DNA of 64,000 bases from Paenibacillus albidus. Its GTDB lineage: Bacteria > Bacillota > Bacilli > Paenibacillales > Paenibacillaceae. The notes beneath the pieces are model-generated. The model saw only the letters and a program-made list of their open reading frames with translations, was not told the origin of the DNA and ran no database searches. Below are positions 26,730 through 34,098 of this stretch, in pieces. The stretch is taken from positions 1 through 64,000 of the forward strand of contig NZ_BMKR01000011.1 of the NCBI RefSeq assembly GCF_014644435.1. Direction: 5' to 3'. Position numbers and translations under genes: made by a program. Numbering within the stretch: position 1 is the first letter of the stretch; every line of letters begins with the position of its first letter.

Positions 26730-26823
26730 GAGACAGCGGATGACTGAGAATGCCACGCGTGGCGCGCCGCTGTCTCAGCCGGGGGATACCCTGGTTGTCG
26801 GGGAGGACGTTCGCGCGTCCTCC
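26730..26823. repeat. Nested palindromes upstream of the packaging region
   Basis: Perfect 10-base inverted repeats GAGACAGCGG (26730-26739) and CCGCTGTCTC (26767-26776) enclose the 12-base palindrome GCCACGCGTGGC (26752-26763). A second hairpin GGAGGACG/CGTCCTCC (26802-26809, 26816-26823) lies beside it. Candidate roles are a packaging (cos/pac) recognition region or a structured leader of the 26485-26694 gene. Confidence 0.6.
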
Positions 26824-26835
26824 TTTTATTTTGGG

Positions 26836-26865
26836 CAAAAGAAAAACCGCCTGGGATTGGCGGCT
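26836..26865 (-). terminator. Terminator after small membrane protein gene
   Basis: GCCGCC/GGCGGT stem with a seven-base loop followed by TTTTTC on the - strand, 15 bases downstream of the membrane protein stop. Confidence 0.7.
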
Positions 26866-26879
26866 ATTTTAAACTACGT

Positions 26880-27155
26880 TTAGGATTTGGCTTTATATCT
26901 TGAAAATACCCAATCTATTATAATTCCAAATAATAACCAAGAGAAAAAATGAATCCCGTACAGAAGAAACTGCCACAAAAGTTCATTTTTCATTGAGTAA
27001 TGCAAATCTGTCAATTGTGGATTAAGCCACAAGAGCAAAGGACTCGTCAGAAAGAGTAATAAATTTTTATCATCGTCTCCTGATAGATTGTGGAGACAAA
27101 CTAGTAATGATAATATTGGCAACCAAAGGCTCAGTTTCTTAATTAACACCTTCAT
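26880..27155 (-). CDS. Small membrane protein, unknown
   Basis: ATG at 27155 (MKVLIKKLSLWLPILS) with GAGGAGG upstream. The 91-residue product has an N-terminal membrane helix (about 7-21), a second hydrophobic segment (about 33-47) and a third (about 62-83), ending in basic residues (SRYKAKS). AT-rich, with a terminator of its own. It could be another lysogenic accessory gene. Confidence 0.65.
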   Translation of the reverse strand: MKVLIKKLSLWLPILSLLVCLHNLSGDDDKNLLLFLTSPLLLWLNPQLTDLHYSMKNELLWQFLLYGIHFFSWLLFGIIIDWVFSRYKAKS

Positions 27156-27224
27156 GGAACGCCTCCTCATTTACAAAATATTACTATAATCAAAGGATTA
27201 AAACCACAACATTCTCCCTGTTTC

Positions 27225-28529
27225 TTAAGCAGTATGATCAGCACAATGAAGTAAAACAGACTCAATGCCGGTTAACTGCTGAAACCGCATTTTAATCACA
27301 TCACAAAATACCGGATCAAGCTCCATTGTCCTACAGGAGCGGTCAAGCTGATCACAGGTCATCATGGTAGAGCCACTGCCACCAAAGAAGTCAGCAACGG
27401 TGTTACCGCGCCGGCTGCTGTTCCGGATCGGAATGGCCAAGAGCTCCAGCGGCTTCTGCGTAGGATGAACATACTTAGTTACATCCCCCTTCGAAACCTC
27501 CCACACCGTCTCCGGGAGTGGATCATCCGCCGGCAAGCCGGACCGCCAGACCGTAGTCTGCGTACGATCGCCATACCAGGCCGGAGCCTTGCCCTTCTTA
27601 TGGGCATAAAACACCGGTTCATGCTTCCAGCGGTATTGCGCCCAGCCGAAGGTGGCCACGTTCTTGACCCAGACGCACTGGCAACGTACCGTAATCCCTG
27701 CGGCGTTCATCGCGTCCTCAAATTCCCGCTGATATGATGATGGATGGAAGACATAGATTGCTGCAGTCGGGTCCATGGCCACGGCATATTGTTCAAAGAC
27801 AGCATGCAAAAAGCCCGCAAACTTCTCTGCGGGCATATCGTCGTTCATTATTGAGCTGGTGCCAGCTTCAGCTAAGCGGGCCGAATCACTTTCCACCGCC
27901 ACATTATACGGCGGGTCCGTCACAACCAGTGACGCCTTCACCCCGTCCATCAGCTTAGCTACATCCTCTGCAGACGTTGAGTCACCGCACATTAGGATAT
28001 GCCGACCAAGCTGCCAAATATCCCCGCGCTGCGTCTCTGGCTCTTTGATCTGATCAAGTGCTCCCTGGACGTCGAAGTCATCCTCAACAACCGGCTGCTC
28101 GATCTCAGTATCTGGCATGCCGACAAACTCAGCTATCAACTCCCCGATCTCCTCTGAATCAAAGCCGGACAGCGTCAGATCCGCCCCGCCTTCCTGCAGC
28201 TCACCCAGCAGCTGCGCCAGGGCTTCATCATCCCAGCGGCCAGACACCTTATTAAGCGCCAGATTCAGCAACCGTTCCCGCTCCGGGTCCAGATTGACTA
28301 CCGATACGGCCAGCTCCGTGCATCCCTTCTCATTGACCAGCACCTTGTAGCGTTGATGACCACCAACCATGTTACCGGTCTGCTCATTCCATACGATCGG
28401 GTCCACATAACCAAACTCGTCCAGGCTGCGGCGAAGCTTCTCATACTCCGGATCTCCCGGCTGAAGGTCGACGCGGGGGTTATAGACAGCTGCATTGAGC
28501 TGCTCAATCGGTATTATTCTAATGTCCAT
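27225..28529 (-). CDS. ParB-domain/DNA methyltransferase fusion
   Basis: A 434-residue protein. Residues 1-110 form a ParB/Srx-type domain (IPIEQLNAAVYNPR, GYVDPIVWNEQTGNMVGGHQRYKVL). Residues 165-425 form an N4/N6 amino-methyltransferase: DIWQLGRHILMCGDS, catalytic motif IV TDPPYN (about 205), KPLELLAIPIRNSSRRGNTVADFFGGSGSTM (motif I FGGSG). Beta-class order. No restriction endonuclease is adjacent, so it is an orphan methylase of the kind many Firmicute phages carry, perhaps protecting DNA from host restriction. Confidence 0.9.
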   Translation of the reverse strand: MDIRIIPIEQLNAAVYNPRVDLQPGDPEYEKLRRSLDEFGYVDPIVWNEQTGNMVGGHQRYKVLVNEKGCTELAVSVVNLDPERERLLNLALNKVSGRWDDEALAQLLGELQEGGADLTLSGFDSEEIGELIAEFVGMPDTEIEQPVVEDDFDVQGALDQIKEPETQRGDIWQLGRHILMCGDSTSAEDVAKLMDGVKASLVVTDPPYNVAVESDSARLAEAGTSSIMNDDMPAEKFAGFLHAVFEQYAVAMDPTAAIYVFHPSSYQREFEDAMNAAGITVRCQCVWVKNVATFGWAQYRWKHEPVFYAHKKGKAPAWYGDRTQTTVWRSGLPADDPLPETVWEVSKGDVTKYVHPTQKPLELLAIPIRNSSRRGNTVADFFGGSGSTMMTCDQLDRSCRTMELDPVFCDVIKMRFQQLTGIESVLLHCADHTA

Positions 28530-28695
28530 GAGGACCCTCCTTTGAGTTGAGTTGGTTTTTCATCTTGGGCCGGCGCAGATTTCGACACAGACCAACAGAA
28601 GCATGCCACCCTGCTCTTTTCCTACTTACCATTAACAAACGCACGTTCCTATATTAAACGCCTCAGAACAGCTTACAGAAGGCCATTTATGGACA

Positions 28696-28720
28696 TAAAA
28701 AAAGCACCCGTTAAGGTGCC
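28696..28720 (-). terminator. Terminator overlapping the stop of the 28711 gene
   Basis: GGCACC...GGGTGC hairpin followed by TTTTTTTA on the - strand; the left arm overlaps the last codons of the gene. Confidence 0.7.
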
Positions 28721-29097
28721 AAGTTATTAATATTCAATTCAAGTAGTTGCTTATTGAATGATTTCAAAAGCAGGTTAATATTCTTAATCTCACTTGCATT
28801 TTTTGATTCAATTTCATCCTTCAATTTTTCATGTTCAATTAAATGTTCTCTAGCTTTCGACAAATAAGCGCTGTACTCATCGTATGTGTTTCCTTCTTTC
28901 ACACCTTCATTTTCAAGAACATCATAAATAGAAATGAACAATTTGCAATTAGCGATTTCATCAAGAATATCTGCCTCTTCTTCAACACTTCCCTCACGGT
29001 AGTTTCGTGCGATGTTAACAGTGTAGAAGCCCTTCAACTGGTTCTCTAATTTTTTAACATGCGCCTCACACGTTGTTATTGCCTCTTTAATTTGCAT
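28711..29097 (-). CDS. Hypothetical coiled-coil protein
   Basis: ATG at 29097 chosen (MQIKEAITTCEAHVKKLENQ) since GGGAG lies 9 bases upstream, whereas the earlier ATG abuts that RBS. A 128-residue, mostly helical, acidic protein with AT-rich codons. Unknown function; it ends in its own terminator. Confidence 0.65.
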   Translation of the reverse strand: MQIKEAITTCEAHVKKLENQLKGFYTVNIARNYREGSVEEEADILDEIANCKLFISIYDVLENEGVKEGNTYDEYSAYLSKAREHLIEHEKLKDEIESKNASEIKNINLLLKSFNKQLLELNINNLAP

Positions 29098-29118
29098 AAC
29101 TAGCATCTCCCTTCGACA

Positions 29119-29277
29119 TCACATTTCGACATTCAGGAAGGTTTTTCCTTCTGGCATTTCACTCTGGAGCAAAACTGCTTCGTTCCTGTCCATTCGCCCC
29201 AAACAACCGGTACATTTCTTTGGCTGTTTCGATGGTTCCTTAAGTGGAGGACGGATGCTATTCTGTTTTTTCGCCAT
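29119..29277 (-). CDS. Tiny CxxC protein
   Basis: A 52-residue ORF, MAKKQNSIRPPLKEPSK at the start, KKCTGCLGRMDRNEA in the middle, with a single CxxC pair. AAAGGATA lies seven bases before the ATG. It overlaps the end of the upstream gene by 20 bases and is followed by the RBS of the 28711-29097 gene. The spacing supports a real gene; the function is unknown, perhaps zinc-binding. Confidence 0.6.
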   Translation of the reverse strand: MAKKQNSIRPPLKEPSKQPKKCTGCLGRMDRNEAVLLQSEMPEGKTFLNVEM

Positions 29278-29614
29278 GATCGTTATCCTTTCGTGAATAC
29301 AAATAAAGCCACTGGCTCATTTCACGCTTGGATACTGAGCTGGATTTAAGCGCAGCTTCCAGGTCTCGCTTCCATGCTTCGGAACCAACGGCATCAATCT
29401 TCCGCTCCAGTTCGGGCTTCGTCTTACTGAGAAGCGTCCAGGTTGTGGTCTTAAGCGCTTTGCAGATATCACTGATATTCTTGCTTTTGTTATCATCCAG
29501 CAGATAAGCAAGCAAGCGCTGCTCCTTCTTGTTAAGCCTATATGGTCCTGCCAGTGTTTCGGCCACCTCTTCGCAGGTCATTTCAAGATCATCAAGTTCT
29601 GCTGCTACCTCCAC
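29258..29614 (-). CDS. Putative helix-turn-helix regulator
   Basis: GTG at 29614 preferred (VEVAAELDDLEMTCEEVAETL) because AAAGGGTGA precedes it and a terminator lies just upstream at 29634-29665, so longer readings would run through the hairpin. The 118-residue product has RLNKKEQRLLAYLLDDNKSKNISDICKALKTTTWTLLSK, which looks like a winged or simple HTH. Given its place before the late genes it may control them. Confidence 0.6.
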   Translation of the reverse strand: MEVAAELDDLEMTCEEVAETLAGPYRLNKKEQRLLAYLLDDNKSKNISDICKALKTTTWTLLSKTKPELERKIDAVGSEAWKRDLEAALKSSSVSKREMSQWLYLYSRKDNDHGEKTE

Positions 29615-29633
29615 AGAAATCACCCTTTCCGCA

Positions 29634-29665
29634 TAATAAAAAAGCCGCCCAATAATGAGCGACTT
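29634..29665 (-). terminator. Terminator in front of the putative regulator
   Basis: Eight-pair stem (AGTCGCTC with GGGCGGCT, including G-T pairs), loop ATTAT(T), then TTTTTTA on the - strand. It ends about 20 bases before the GTG start at 29614. Confidence 0.65.
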
Positions 29666-29891
29666 CGACTGGAATATGTACATATAAAGATTTAAAGGCT
29701 GGCGTCCGCTAAGCGTCCGCAGCAAATGCGCTACGCTCTTTGCTTAAAATCTTTAGGACTTTGTTACAAAGGTGGACAAGACCATTTTAAATTGGCGTAA
29801 TATTGAAGTCAAATAGAGTATACCTACTTTATATGCAATAATAATAAATATTCTCAAGTTTCCTTGCATTTTCGCACAATTTAATTAGTTG

Positions 29892-30569
29892 TTAATCAAG
29901 TATTAGACTTGTGATAGTTCCGGAGTCATCATTAACGGAAATTCTCAACGAATTACATACATTAGATAACATGCGTACGAATAAGTAATTTCTTATTTCC
30001 TCATTAAATATCCAATTCACTGGAGTAATATAAAATTCTCCTTGTCGATTAACATAAGCCGATTTTATAAAATTCCATAATAATTCGAAATCATTATCAT
30101 TGACAGTATTTATTTTTTGAAGGTTCACCTCATAAAATTTAATATTATTTTTTTCTGTCTTTTGAATCTCCTCTATTTTTTCGGTTTTCTGACCGTATAG
30201 CTCTTTGATTACAAGATCAATATTTGTTTCAGTTTTAGTTTCAGCAAAGATTTCTTTCGACTTTGGTTTTAATTTCTTTAAAGATAAATTACGAAATGTT
30301 TCATTGCTAATTTCTTTGATCTCTTCAAAATGCGGTGCAATCTCTTGAATTACCAACCTATACGTTTCCTCAACATCTATTGGTAGATAAAGCATATCAG
30401 TTATTCCATAAATTACAGGAGCAATAAAGAATCTTGGGATTTTCGTCATTATTAAAGGATTTAGATCCAAATCGTGATTTATTGTTACAATTGAACTATC
30501 CGTCATATTCATATGCTTCATTTTCACATTTGAAAACTCATCTACAGTGATTTCTTTAAATATAGTCAT
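29892..30569 (-). CDS. Unknown AT-rich gene next to a secreted protein
   Basis: ATG at 30569 (MTIFKEITVDEFSNVK) with AAGGAGC upstream. A 225-residue soluble protein without cysteine-rich or membrane segments; the middle is lysine/glutamate-rich (KELYGQKTEKIEEIQKTEKNN). No family recognised. The strong A+T bias matches the adjacent secreted protein, and both differ from the surrounding phage genes, so they were probably acquired together. Confidence 0.7.
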   Translation of the reverse strand: MTIFKEITVDEFSNVKMKHMNMTDSSIVTINHDLDLNPLIMTKIPRFFIAPVIYGITDMLYLPIDVEETYRLVIQEIAPHFEEIKEISNETFRNLSLKKLKPKSKEIFAETKTETNIDLVIKELYGQKTEKIEEIQKTEKNNIKFYEVNLQKINTVNDNDFELLWNFIKSAYVNRQGEFYITPVNWIFNEEIRNYLFVRMLSNVCNSLRISVNDDSGTITSLILD

Positions 30570-30595
30570 AAGCAAAAGCTCCTTATAAGTATTAG

Positions 30596-30636
30596 ATTAA
30601 AAAGGAGGAACACTATTTAGGTAGTCTCCCCCTTTT
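30596..30636 (-). terminator. Terminator of secreted moron 2
   Basis: Long purine/pyrimidine hairpin (AAAAAGGGGGAG... with ...CTCCTTTTT) on the - strand just after the stop at 30648. Confidence 0.6.
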
Positions 30637-30647
30637 TCATTTAAATA

Positions 30648-31199
30648 TTAATCTGTTGTGAAGGGAAGAATTAGTGGCTCATCCATTGTTGCATTGTAAC
30701 CTGTCGTCAGAAGAGTCCATCCCCATACATTTAAAGTATGAGCTCCTGCTGTATTAAATGTTGTTTGAGATTGGTCAAGAACTGTTTTTAATCCTCCACC
30801 GAAACCTGTAACAGGATCGTTGAACCCATTAGACCATGCGGCATCAAATGCATAAGACAATATTCCCCCATAAATAGAGATGGTGGTTATTTTAAAATCT
30901 CCATATATATAGTTCCCTTGCTTTATTACAGTAACATTCACATCAGCAACATGAATACCATCTTTTAGAGGAGCTCTACTAGCAACATTTTCATCTTTAG
31001 GAGATTGAATAGTTACCTCATTAGTTTCTTCATTTAGTATAACTGGCAAAACGTATGAAGCAAGGACTTCTCCACCTGATACATCCACATAGTCAGGTGC
31101 TATGTAAACTCCTTCATCAGCGTAAACGCTGGCTGGGACAGCAAAGATTAAGAGCAAGATTAAACTTAAAAATAAACTTTTACCTTTAAATTTTAACAC
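30648..31199 (-). CDS. Secreted protein of unknown function, phage moron 2
   Basis: GTG at 31199 preferred (VLKFKGKSLFLSLILLL), with GAGGAG 9 bases upstream; the ATG nine bases earlier abuts that RBS. The product (183 residues) has a signal peptide cleaved near SVYA-DEG. The mature part is beta-rich with TTISIYGGILSYAFDAAWSNGFNDP and GAHTLNVWGWTLLTTGYN. No family recognised. Together with the 25638 gene it is one of two exported proteins carried by the prophage. Confidence 0.75.
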   Translation of the reverse strand: MLKFKGKSLFLSLILLLIFAVPASVYADEGVYIAPDYVDVSGGEVLASYVLPVILNEETNEVTIQSPKDENVASRAPLKDGIHVADVNVTVIKQGNYIYGDFKITTISIYGGILSYAFDAAWSNGFNDPVTGFGGGLKTVLDQSQTTFNTAGAHTLNVWGWTLLTTGYNATMDEPLILPFTTD

Positions 31200-31474
31200 G
31201 TAAATCATCTCCTCTTTATTTGTTATTCTTTTACAGTTACTATTGTTACACATTTTTACAGAAAATCCTATAGTTCCTTATTATCATATTTTTCTCCTAT
31301 AAAGCTTTCTTTTTCGACAATTATTCACCAAATAGCGAGAGGAGGTACGCCCCGGTTAATGCTGCATTGCTGCAGCCGTGCGTGTCACTCTCGCCTGATT
31401 TCCACGTTATCAATATACCACGGGAAAATACCCATGTGGTCGTCAACATTCCCCGATTTGTCCTCATATTGTCG

Positions 31475-31960
31475 TCAGTTTCTCTTCAGAATTTCCTCGA
31501 AGAAACCCATCTGGTGCAGGGAGTTTGCAATCATCTTGATTCCCTTCTCAATATACCGGTCCACGGTGCTGGCTGCTGTACCACGGCGAGTAAACAGAAT
31601 CGTTTCTTTCCGGCTATGCCCTTGGATGAAGCGAACCCGCATTACTTCCTTAACTTCCGGATCTCGTATCAGGTTGAACGCCCGAATAATCATGTATGTA
31701 TAAACGCGGTACCGCTCATACATCCACTTCTGCTTCTCATTCAGAATAACCGCATTGGCTGTCTTATCTGCATGCAGTTCGGCCACACTCAGCCTGCGAG
31801 CTGACTCACCATCAACAGCCACCTGGGCCATCTCCTGTTCAAATTTATCGAAATCATCCATGAACAATATCATGTCTTTATATCGTTCGAGGTAGAACTC
31901 GGTCTCAGTAATCTCTACCTCAGATGCTTCTGCGAACAATTCCCCTTGTTCGTATGCCAT
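31475..31960 (-). CDS. ArpU-like phage transcriptional regulator
   Basis: ATG at 31960 (MAYEQGELFAEASEVEI) with GAGGGG spaced 7 bases; two earlier ATGs sit inside RBS-like sequence. The 161-residue product has the pattern of ArpU/sigma-70 region 4-like late regulators: EKQKWMYERYRVYTYMIIRAFNLI, then EVKEVMRVRFIQGHSRKETI, and an HTH TRRGTAASTVDRYIEKGIKM. In related phages such proteins activate late genes. The frame stays open for 29 codons beyond its TGA stop. Confidence 0.75.
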   Translation of the reverse strand: MAYEQGELFAEASEVEITETEFYLERYKDMILFMDDFDKFEQEMAQVAVDGESARRLSVAELHADKTANAVILNEKQKWMYERYRVYTYMIIRAFNLIRDPEVKEVMRVRFIQGHSRKETILFTRRGTAASTVDRYIEKGIKMIANSLHQMGFFEEILKRN

Positions 31961-31991
31961 CGCCATTCCCCTCATTCCCCTTTTTCATGTG

Positions 31992-32129
31992 TTATAATGT
32001 CAAGAGGAATGATTTTCTATTAAGGACCCCCGCCCCGGCCAAGGATATGGGGGTCTTTGCATGTCTATCACCATTCTCCGCCAGCGCCCGATTAAGAGCC
32101 TGGTTTGTCATAGCCTGTACCTGTGTCAT
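31992..32129 (-). CDS. Small hypothetical protein, translationally coupled
   Basis: A 45-residue ORF (MTQVQAMTNQALNRALAENG...) whose ATG overlaps the stop codon of the preceding gene (ATGA) and has GGGAGTGGAG upstream. Its 3' half runs through a GC-rich hairpin (GACCCCC/GGGGGTC). Unknown function. Confidence 0.55.
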   Translation of the reverse strand: MTQVQAMTNQALNRALAENGDRHAKTPISLAGAGVLNRKSFLLTL

Positions 32130-32482
32130 GGCTCCACTCCCGAAAGGTCAATATCCCACGAATTCAAGTCTCGGAGAATTTGGCGGCGCTGTATATCGGT
32201 CATACGATCAAGGTTAGAGAGCAGCCAAGTCACTTGCTCATCAGTTGGTTCGTCGTGTCCGAATGCATGACATCCGGAATTCCCTATCTTATCCACCCAG
32301 GGGAAGCATCCGAACTTGATGAAATTTGGAACCTTGTTGCTGTCACCGTCGAAAAATTGAACGTCGTACTGCTTAACCAGTTTTACCGCCAGATGGCGGT
32401 GTTCTTGATACTCACATGAATGAAATACGCCATCTGGTGCCAGGAATCCAGAGAGCCCTGCATATGGATGTTCGTGTGTCAT
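32126..32482 (-). CDS. Hypothetical early protein
   Basis: ATG at 32482 (MTHEHPYAGLSGFLAPDG) with GGGGAGG upstream. The 118-residue product is His/Cys-rich in places (FHSCEYQEHRHLAVKL, GCFPWVDKIGNSGCHAFGHDEP) and ends DIQRRQILRDLNSWDIDL. Unknown; the paired histidines and cysteines hint at metal binding. Overlaps both neighbours by 4 bases. Confidence 0.65.
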   Translation of the reverse strand: MTHEHPYAGLSGFLAPDGVFHSCEYQEHRHLAVKLVKQYDVQFFDGDSNKVPNFIKFGCFPWVDKIGNSGCHAFGHDEPTDEQVTWLLSNLDRMTDIQRRQILRDLNSWDIDLSGVEP

Positions 32483-32733
32483 GGCTGTGCCTCCCCTTTG
32501 CCCCAATGGCCGTTTCGTTTGAGAATTTCAATTACCTCATCTGCATAGGGTTCATCTGTGTTGATGACCAGATAAGCATTTACAGGGCGTTTCCCATCTT
32601 TCCGGCGGCCGCACTCCACTTTATTGCAAAGATAATTGAAATCGGCTTTATCTTTATCATTCAGGTATTTAACAGCATCATCATGCTTGATTACTCCGCA
32701 AAATTTATTTTTCATGCCTTCCACGTTCGCCAC
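32479..32733 (-). CDS. Hypothetical early protein
   Basis: The GTG at 32733 (VANVEGMKNKFCGVIKHDD) is chosen since AAGGAG lies 9 bases upstream; the ATG at 32751 has no RBS. An 84-residue mixed alpha/beta protein (AYLVINTDEPYADEVIEILK). Unknown function. Its end overlaps the next gene by 4 bases. Confidence 0.6.
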   Translation of the reverse strand: MANVEGMKNKFCGVIKHDDAVKYLNDKDKADFNYLCNKVECGRRKDGKRPVNAYLVINTDEPYADEVIEILKRNGHWGKGEAQP

Positions 32734-32873
32734 ACTTATCAGCTCCTTCATAGGGTTTAGGGGAGAGGGTGGTTAACCCGCCCCATTATTCACTTCACAT
32801 TCCTTACGTCCAATCAATATTGTTTTGAGGATCATAATCTGTCTGTATGTCAAACAAGAAGGAGGCAACTACT

Positions 32874-32981
32874 ATGTCGTGCTCGTGCCCGAAACGAAAA
32901 AAAGTAATTGTCGTAAAACTGCACCCTGGTCAAAAAGCGATTGTCATTTGTAAGCATAAGAAGCGTCGTTGGCATTGTTAA
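32874..32981 (+). CDS. Tiny Cys-rich basic protein on the opposite strand
   Basis: A 35-residue ORF with AAGGAGG eight bases before its ATG and a terminator right behind its stop. The product starts MSCSCPKRKKVIVV and ends KKRRWHC: four cysteines and many lysines/arginines, so a zinc-knuckle or nucleic acid-binding peptide is possible. It is oriented against the surrounding early operon. No family recognised. Confidence 0.55.
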   Translation: MSCSCPKRKKVIVVKLHPGQKAIVICKHKKRRWHC

Positions 32982-32987
32982 AATGAT

Positions 32988-33020
32988 TAAAAAGGGCGCT
33001 CTTTTTGAGCGTTCTTTTTA
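32988..33020 (+). terminator. Terminator of tiny Cys-rich gene
   Basis: GGGCGCTC/GAGCGTTC stem with a TTTTT loop followed by TTTTTAATT on the + strand. Confidence 0.75.
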
Positions 33021-33184
33021 ATTCCATTTTAAAAAAAATACATAAATACGTTTTTACCACATCCATCGTTTATCTCTCCTTATGGGCCTATGCCCTCTTA
33101 AAAGTTGATAGAGCAACTACTATGGAATATCTCAAACAAAAACACCTATGATATAAGATTCTAAGAACGAAAGGCGGTGTTTTT

Positions 33185-33390
33185 ATGTTCACAAAATTGC
33201 TCATTCTCGTAAATCTCCACTCGTACAAGCATTTCTATCAGGTAATGAATCTGCTGTGTTTCTTTTTGAGTTAGTACAAGCCCGAAAGGGCCTAACATAT
33301 TCTATTGAAGACAAGGCGTTTGCCCGGACGGTAGTGACTCCTACATTCCGGGCTATCGTTGCTAACGATGTGCTTCCCCGGCTGAACTAA
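33185..33390 (+). pseudogene. Frameshifted small gene
   Basis: The ATG at 33185 has GAAAGGCGG upstream but runs out of frame after two codons. One base later the frame is open to 33390 and reads like a real protein (HKIAHSRKSPLVQAFLSGNE..., then KGLTYSIEDKAFARTVV, ending VLPRLN). One missing T in ATGTTCAC would restore a 68-residue protein. Same orientation as the tiny gene at 32874. Either a broken gene or a sequence error. Confidence 0.4.
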
Positions 33391-33398
33391 GACCTTTA

Positions 33399-33839
33399 TC
33401 AAGCGTTCTTCTTGTCCAGTTTGAGAGCTATTGCCAACTGGCAGACCCGCCATCGATTACACCCCATAGCAGCCGCAGCCGCTCCACGGCGATGCTTATA
33501 GCTTGGATAGTTCTTCAACATCCACTCCCGCTCTTGATCAGTAATGATTAACTCCTGCAGCAGGCCAGGCTTCCGTCTATTTGCTGCCCTTTCTGCCTGC
33601 TCGTGGGCTGATCCGTCCCGGATTATATAAGGGCGGTTTTGGCCGCCCTTTTCTAAAACTCCTGATCCTTTGAGCCGAGAGAGTACGGTATATACAGAAT
33701 CGTATGACGATTCTAAAAGTGAAGCAGTCTTTCGTACATCTCCGTCACAAGCCACATACGTTCGCAGCAACTTTGCCTGAAATTCGCTAATGCGTTTATT
33801 CTTCAAATGTAATTCGATAAGTTCCAATGCCCCTTCCAT
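33399..33839 (-). CDS. Putative winged-helix DNA-binding protein
   Basis: ATG at 33839 (MEGALELIELHLKNKRI) with AAAGGA about 10 bases upstream. The 146-residue product has two HTH-like units: SEFQAKLLRTYVACDGDVRKTASLLESSYDSVYTVLSRLKGSG (about 18-60) and REWMLKNYPSYKHRRGAAAAAMGCNRWRVCQLAIAL (C-terminal). The latter resembles small phage regulators. Likely transcription regulator. Confidence 0.65.
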   Translation of the reverse strand: MEGALELIELHLKNKRISEFQAKLLRTYVACDGDVRKTASLLESSYDSVYTVLSRLKGSGVLEKGGQNRPYIIRDGSAHEQAERAANRRKPGLLQELIITDQEREWMLKNYPSYKHRRGAAAAAMGCNRWRVCQLAIALKLDKKNA

Positions 33840-33844
33840 TTCAC

Positions 33845-34042
33845 TCACATTCCTTTCTTGCACAAAAGATCGGATAAGTTGCTCAATCCTTCAGAAACTT
33901 TGCGGATCGGGGAATAATACTCCTGGCTCCGACCATTAATGGCCATCCGACGATAAAGAGAATCTGTTGATTTCTGAAGTCGCTCCAATTGCTGCAAAGT
34001 GGACTCAATCTGCTCTTGCTCTTGTTTGTTGGGTTCACTCAT
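33845..34042 (-). CDS. Small helical protein, unknown
   Basis: A 65-residue glutamine/leucine-rich helix protein (MSEPNKQEQEQIESTLQQLERLQ) ending in CKKGM. The stop lies within the RBS region of the next gene. Unknown. Confidence 0.6.
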   Translation of the reverse strand: MSEPNKQEQEQIESTLQQLERLQKSTDSLYRRMAINGRSQEYYSPIRKVSEGLSNLSDLLCKKGM

Positions 34043-34098
34043 TTCATGACCTCCCGCAACCGCATGCAGCCACCTCCTGGGTAAGAGAAAAGCAGCTG

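Noticed and set aside
32005..32070. GACCCCC/GGGGGTC hairpin near a TATAAT on the + strand (31993-31998)
   Set aside because: No matching -35 and no T run; it lies inside a coupled small - strand ORF.
32982..33064. A 41-codon - strand ORF with AAGGAG upstream (starting near 33064) antisense to the tiny + strand gene
   Set aside because: It runs through the + strand gene and its terminator and has no protein-like composition; the + strand reading has better support.
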